From Candidatus Fermentibacterota bacterium (lineage in GTDB: Bacteria > Fermentibacterota > Fermentibacteria > Fermentibacterales > Fermentibacteraceae): a DNA stretch of 9,504 nucleotides. The notes under the pieces were generated by a model that was given only the letters and a program-made list of their open reading frames with translations, ran no database searches and had not been told where the DNA came from. Position numbers and translations under genes: made by a program. The DNA is taken from assembly GCA_012523605.1 (NCBI GenBank), contig JAAYTY010000052.1, positions 1 to 9,504 on the forward strand. The letters run 5' to 3'. Positions 7,337-9,504 of this stretch are shown piece after piece (the first letter of the stretch is position 1; every line of letters begins with the position of its first letter).

Positions 7337-7362
7337 TTCGATCCCGGACATGGAGATCCGGA

Positions 7363-8271
7363 GTGTTGAAGGCTTCGAATCCTATCCTGCCGGGAATGGG
7401 GGTGTGCGACCCCCACGTAAGGGTTTTCGATGGGAGAGCCTGGCTCTACGCCACTCACGACTGTTCCCCCTCGAACAGCGGCTATGCAATGGACGAGTGG
7501 TGGGCATGGTCGTCGGACGACCTGGTCCACTGGAAGCACGAGTGCAGCCTCTCGCCGGCTGACACCTACATAGGACCCGGCTTCCGCTCGTGCTGGGCGA
7601 CCGATGCCGCCGAGCGCGACGGGAGATACTTCTGGTACTTTTCCGAGGGCGCGCGACGAACCGGGGTCGTCACGGCCGAGTCTCCTGGCGGGCCCTGGAG
7701 GGATCCCCTCGGCAGACCGCTGATAGACGAGGGTCTGGCACCCACGAAGGCCTACGATCCGGGCATCCTGATGGACCGCGACGGCTTCGCATACATCGTC
7801 TTCGGCGTCTGGGACTATCACATCGCACGCCTCCGCGACGACATGATCTCCCTGGCCGAGATTCCCCGGCGGATCGAGATCGTAGCGCCAGAGGGTCCCT
7901 ACGGCCCCGGAAGAACCGACGACAAGCCCTGCCTGCACGAGAGAAACGGCGTCTACTACCTCTCCTGGGGGTGCTTCTACGGCATGTCCGACCGCGTTTA
8001 CGGCCCCTACGAGTGCCGCGGCTCGATCATAAGGGAGGATATGGTCGCGCCTCCGCTGAGGTACCGGAGGCACCCCGTGACGCTGGACAGGCACGGCTCA
8101 TTCTTCGAGTGGAACGGGCAGTGGTACTTCATCTGCAACGACATGAGCCGCTCCGGCAGCCCGTACTTCAGGGATTCCTCCCTGTGCAGGGTCTGCTACC
8201 GCGGCGACGGCGACATGGAGCCGGTGAGGCTGGACGTGGAAGTGGAGGTGCCCGGATGGGGAAGCCCCTGA
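7363..8271 (+). CDS. GH43-like family glycoside hydrolase (five-bladed beta-propeller)
   Basis: The 302-residue protein resembles glycosyl hydrolase family 43 (arabinofuranosidases, xylosidases and related enzymes). It opens with 'ASNPILPGMGVCDPHVRVFDGRAWLY', where Asp16 is the expected general base. 'KAYDPGILMDRDGFAYIVFG' supplies the pKa-modulating Asp132, and 'IARLRDDMISL' is also typical. In the third catalytic segment, 'DKPCLHERNGVYYLSWG', the usual Glu general acid aligns with Asp187, so activity may be weak or altered. There is no signal peptide, so it is predicted cytoplasmic and would act on small imported or internal glycosides; substrate unknown. Start: GTG 7363 has TGGAG 7 nt upstream, and TTG 7366 is the next choice. 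The frame is open to ATG 7258, but that extension is Arg/Ser-rich and unlike the family; ATG 7396 would lose the NPILPG strand. Its 3' end overlaps the acyltransferase by 16 bp, which suggests co-translation. Confidence 0.85.
   Translation: MLKASNPILPGMGVCDPHVRVFDGRAWLYATHDCSPSNSGYAMDEWWAWSSDDLVHWKHECSLSPADTYIGPGFRSCWATDAAERDGRYFWYFSEGARRTGVVTAESPGGPWRDPLGRPLIDEGLAPTKAYDPGILMDRDGFAYIVFGVWDYHIARLRDDMISLAEIPRRIEIVAPEGPYGPGRTDDKPCLHERNGVYYLSWGCFYGMSDRVYGPYECRGSIIREDMVAPPLRYRRHPVTLDRHGSFFEWNGQWYFICNDMSRSGSPYFRDSSLCRVCYRGDGDMEPVRLDVEVEVPGWGSP
8244..8248 (+). promoter_or_regulatory. Shine-Dalgarno (GGAGG) of the acyltransferase, inside the GH43-like gene
   Basis: GGAGG followed by T lies 7 nt before ATG 8256 and within the last codons of the upstream gene. 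It fixes the acyltransferase start even though the frame is open far upstream (to 7590). Confidence 0.7.
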
Positions 8272-9164
8272 AACCCACCCTTCGCCACATCCTCGAATAC
8301 GCCGCACTTCGGAGCGTCGTGTTCCTGCTGGGGCTTCTTCCTCTGCGGGCCGCGCTGGTCTTCGGTGCGGCTCTGGGCCGCCTCGCCTGGATGCTCGGGA
8401 CAAGGAGGAGGGTGTCACTCGCAAACATCCGGCAGGCCTTCCCTGGCATAGGCGACCGCGAGGCACGCAGGATCGGCTCCCGTTCATACGCCAGCGCCGG
8501 CCGTTTCATGGTGGAGTTCGCGAGACAGGACCGTCTCGGCGTGAGGCATCTCGAGAAGTTCGTCACGGTGCGAACCCCCGAAGTTCTCGAGGAATTCGCG
8601 AGAACAGGCGGAATAGGCGTCGGGTTCCACTTCGGCAACTGGGAGCTCCTCGGCATGATCGTCAGGAAAGCCGGCGCAGACGTCAGCCTTCTCGTGGGGA
8701 AACAGCACAACAGCCTCGTAGACGGGTTCATCAACCGCCTCAGGTCGTCGCACGGAATCGGCCTCATCACCCGTGACGGAGCCATGAGAGGGATCTTCCG
8801 AACCGTGAAGAGCGGGGGCGCGGTGTGTTGGCTGTCCGATCAGGATGCCGGTAGGAACGGTGTGATCGTTGATTTCTTCGGCTTTCCCGCCTCCACTCCC
8901 AGGGGTGCGGCGGCTATCGCTGTGAGAACCGGCTGTCCGGTCTATCCGATGTTCCTCATCAGGGAGAAAGGGCCCAGGCAGACCGCCGTCATGTTCGAGC
9001 CCATTCTGCCGAGGACCGACCTTCCGGCGGAGGAGGCCGAGAGAATCCTCACTCAGGAGTACACACTCCGCCTGGAGGAGATGGTCCGGGCTTACCCCGA
9101 CCATTACTGGTGGGCTCACCGGAGGTGGAAGACCACCGGCCTCTACTCGTCCGTCCGCCGCTGA
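8256..9164 (+). CDS. LpxL/HtrB-type lysophospholipid / lipid A acyltransferase
   Basis: The 302-residue protein belongs to the bacterial lipid A biosynthesis acyltransferase family, which transfers acyl chains from acyl-ACP to a glycolipid at the inner face of the inner membrane. Seen: an N-terminal hydrophobic segment (about residues 16-45, 'SVVFLLGLLPLRAALVFGAA'), the family's 'RRRVSLANIRQAFPG' segment, and the HX4E catalytic motif in 'GFHFGNWELLG' (His125 and Glu130). Further conserved blocks are 'DQDAGRNGVIVDFFGFPAST' and the C-terminal 'YPDHYWWAHRRWKT'. Length is usual (about 290-310). ATG 8256 is well supported by a GGAGG at 7-nt spacing. It is co-transcribed with the GH43-like gene and ends at a convergent junction. 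No lpxA/B/C/D/K neighbours are present, so acylation of another glycolipid or phosphoglycolipid (as with PatA-like enzymes in the same superfamily) is possible. Confidence 0.93.
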   Translation: MGKPLKPTLRHILEYAALRSVVFLLGLLPLRAALVFGAALGRLAWMLGTRRRVSLANIRQAFPGIGDREARRIGSRSYASAGRFMVEFARQDRLGVRHLEKFVTVRTPEVLEEFARTGGIGVGFHFGNWELLGMIVRKAGADVSLLVGKQHNSLVDGFINRLRSSHGIGLITRDGAMRGIFRTVKSGGAVCWLSDQDAGRNGVIVDFFGFPASTPRGAAAIAVRTGCPVYPMFLIREKGPRQTAVMFEPILPRTDLPAEEAERILTQEYTLRLEEMVRAYPDHYWWAHRRWKTTGLYSSVRR

Positions 9165-9175
9165 AGCGTGCCGGT

Positions 9176-9197
9176 TGTCGGGGGTCCACGCCCGACA
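9176..9197 (+). terminator. Hairpin just after the acyltransferase stop
   Basis: TGTCGGG (9176-9182) pairs with CCCGACA (9191-9197) around an 8-nt loop, starting 12 nt after the stop. There is no T-run on the plus strand, so it is either a weak intrinsic terminator or a 3'-end stabilising hairpin. Confidence 0.4.
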
Positions 9198-9200
9198 CGT

Positions 9201-9245
9201 CCGAAGAAACGGAAAGGGGCGCAACTCCTCGAGGAGCCGCGCCCC
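9201..9245 (-). terminator. Intrinsic terminator of the convergent minus-strand gene
   Basis: GGGGCGC (9216-9222) pairs with GCGCCCC (9239-9245), and the interior holds the perfect 12-nt palindrome CTCCTCGAGGAG (9225-9236). Read on the minus strand, the stem is followed by TTTCCGTTTCTTCGG, a T-rich tail. It starts about 18 nt after the minus-strand stop codon (9264-9266). The stem could also stop plus-strand transcription. Confidence 0.65.
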
Positions 9246-9263
9246 GCCGAGTCCCTGATGCCG

Positions 9264-9503
9264 CTATCTGAGGATCGTCATCCTCGAGATGGAGGAGCCT
9301 GCATCGCTGCTGGCGCGGATGAAGTAGATCCCGTTGCCCGTGCCGGCGGGGACTTCCCAGCTGAAGGAGTGGATCCCGGGGGAGAGCTCGCCCGAGCTCA
9401 GCACGGCGACCACGCGGCCGGAGATGTCGAACAGCGATATGTCCACTCTCGCGGCGGAGGCCGTGTAGAGCTGGAAGGCGGTGTATCCGCTCACCGGGTT
9501 GGG
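9264..9503 (-). CDS. C-terminal sorting-like / FlgD-Ig-like domain of a secreted protein (rest of gene beyond window)
   Basis: Only the last 79 residues are visible, and the frame stays open to the window edge. They form one domain beginning 'PNPVSGYTAFQLYTASAARV', with 'ISLFDISGRVVAVL', 'GIHSFSWEV', 'GNGIYFIRAS' and a short basic end, 'MTILR'. This is the layout of the type IX secretion C-terminal domain (Por-type sorting signal) and the closely similar FlgD Ig-like fold, found at the end of exported proteases, hydrolases and adhesins in FCB-group bacteria. The final residues are the part recognised for export in true T9SS substrates. The GTG at 9494 is a valine inside the domain and not a start. 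The catalytic or binding part lies outside, so its function is unknown. Confidence 0.85.
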   Translation of the reverse strand, partial: PNPVSGYTAFQLYTASAARVDISLFDISGRVVAVLSSGELSPGIHSFSWEVPAGTGNGIYFIRASSDAGSSISRMTILR

Positions 9504-9504
9504 C

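Larger units (their letters stand above)
6874..7362 (+). other. 489-bp gene-free spacer rich in inverted repeats
   Basis: No frame on either strand shows a recognisable protein. The longest plus frame (6950-7369) has lower GC3 and prefers CGG over the AGG arginine codon favoured by neighbouring genes. Structure seen: a 12-nt perfect palindrome GCGACCGGTCGC (7079-7090); a hairpin CATCCGG/CCGGATG (7090-7096 with 7105-7111); a C5/G5 hairpin followed by T-rich sequence (7148-7173); and a 14-nt palindrome (7323-7336). A 34-codon ORF (6934-7038) follows a GGAGG. I found no convincing -35/-10 pair. The spacer separates the five-gene cluster from the GH43/acyltransferase pair, so a terminator for the first and promoter for the second should lie here. 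Confidence 0.6.

Noticed and set aside
7315..7350. A TTCGATTC string that looks like a tRNA T-loop
   Set aside because: The flanks do not form a T stem, and no anticodon or acceptor arm can be drawn.
6950..7369. A 139-codon plus-strand frame filling the spacer, with Cys-rich pieces and a TTGA overlap with the next gene
   Set aside because: It has lower GC3 than the neighbours and CGG-rich arginine codons instead of AGG. The Pro/Arg/Gly/Cys-rich translation resembles no family, and its Cys spacing does not form a metal-binding motif. The TTGA overlap is its only support.

Overview
The window is GC-rich, tightly packed bacterial DNA, with seven genes on the plus strand and the tail of one convergent gene on the minus strand. 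The last gene ends in a C-terminal sorting-like domain (PNPVSG start, 'LFDISGRVV' core, 'GIYFIRASS' near the end), a type common in the FCB superphylum and related candidate phyla. An LpxL-type acyltransferase implies a Gram-negative envelope. Heavy use of AGG arginine codons, high GC3 and frequent TTG starts fit an uncultured FCB-type lineage such as Fermentibacterota or Eisenbacteria. That placement is an inference, not a demonstration.

Region 1 (1-6873) looks like one transcription unit of five genes. It holds the 3' two thirds of pyruvate phosphate dikinase, a five-domain diguanylate-cyclase-type sensor (pseudo-receiver, GAF, PAS, GAF, GGDEF), a GT4-type glycosyltransferase, a DUF362 protein with a C-terminal 2x[4Fe-4S] ferredoxin domain, and a small cupin. 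Junctions are a 6-nt gap, a 4-nt overlap, an 11-nt overlap and a 44-nt gap. Three of the genes are best read from TTG starts.

Region 2 (6874-7362) is about 490 bp with no convincing gene. It contains a C/G hairpin followed by a T-rich stretch, two other inverted repeats, and a perfect 14-bp palindrome with a LacI-family-like core just before the next gene.

Region 3 (7363-9164) holds a GH43-like five-bladed propeller protein overlapped by 16 bp by a lysophospholipid/lipid A-type acyltransferase. Region 4 (9165-9504) is a convergent spacer with two hairpins, the second having a T-rich tail on the minus strand, followed by the C-terminus of a secreted protein.

PPDK links central carbon metabolism (PEP/pyruvate). 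The glycosyltransferase, GH43-like protein and acyltransferase suggest glycan and envelope work. The sensor cyclase is the most interesting gene. Its receiver domain has lost every phosphorelay residue, its GGDEF domain keeps the GGEEF signature but lacks the inhibitory-site arginine, and it carries Asn where the guanine-contacting Asp of PleD normally sits. That raises the possibility of altered nucleotide selectivity. I see no phage, IS element, CRISPR array, tRNA or rRNA.
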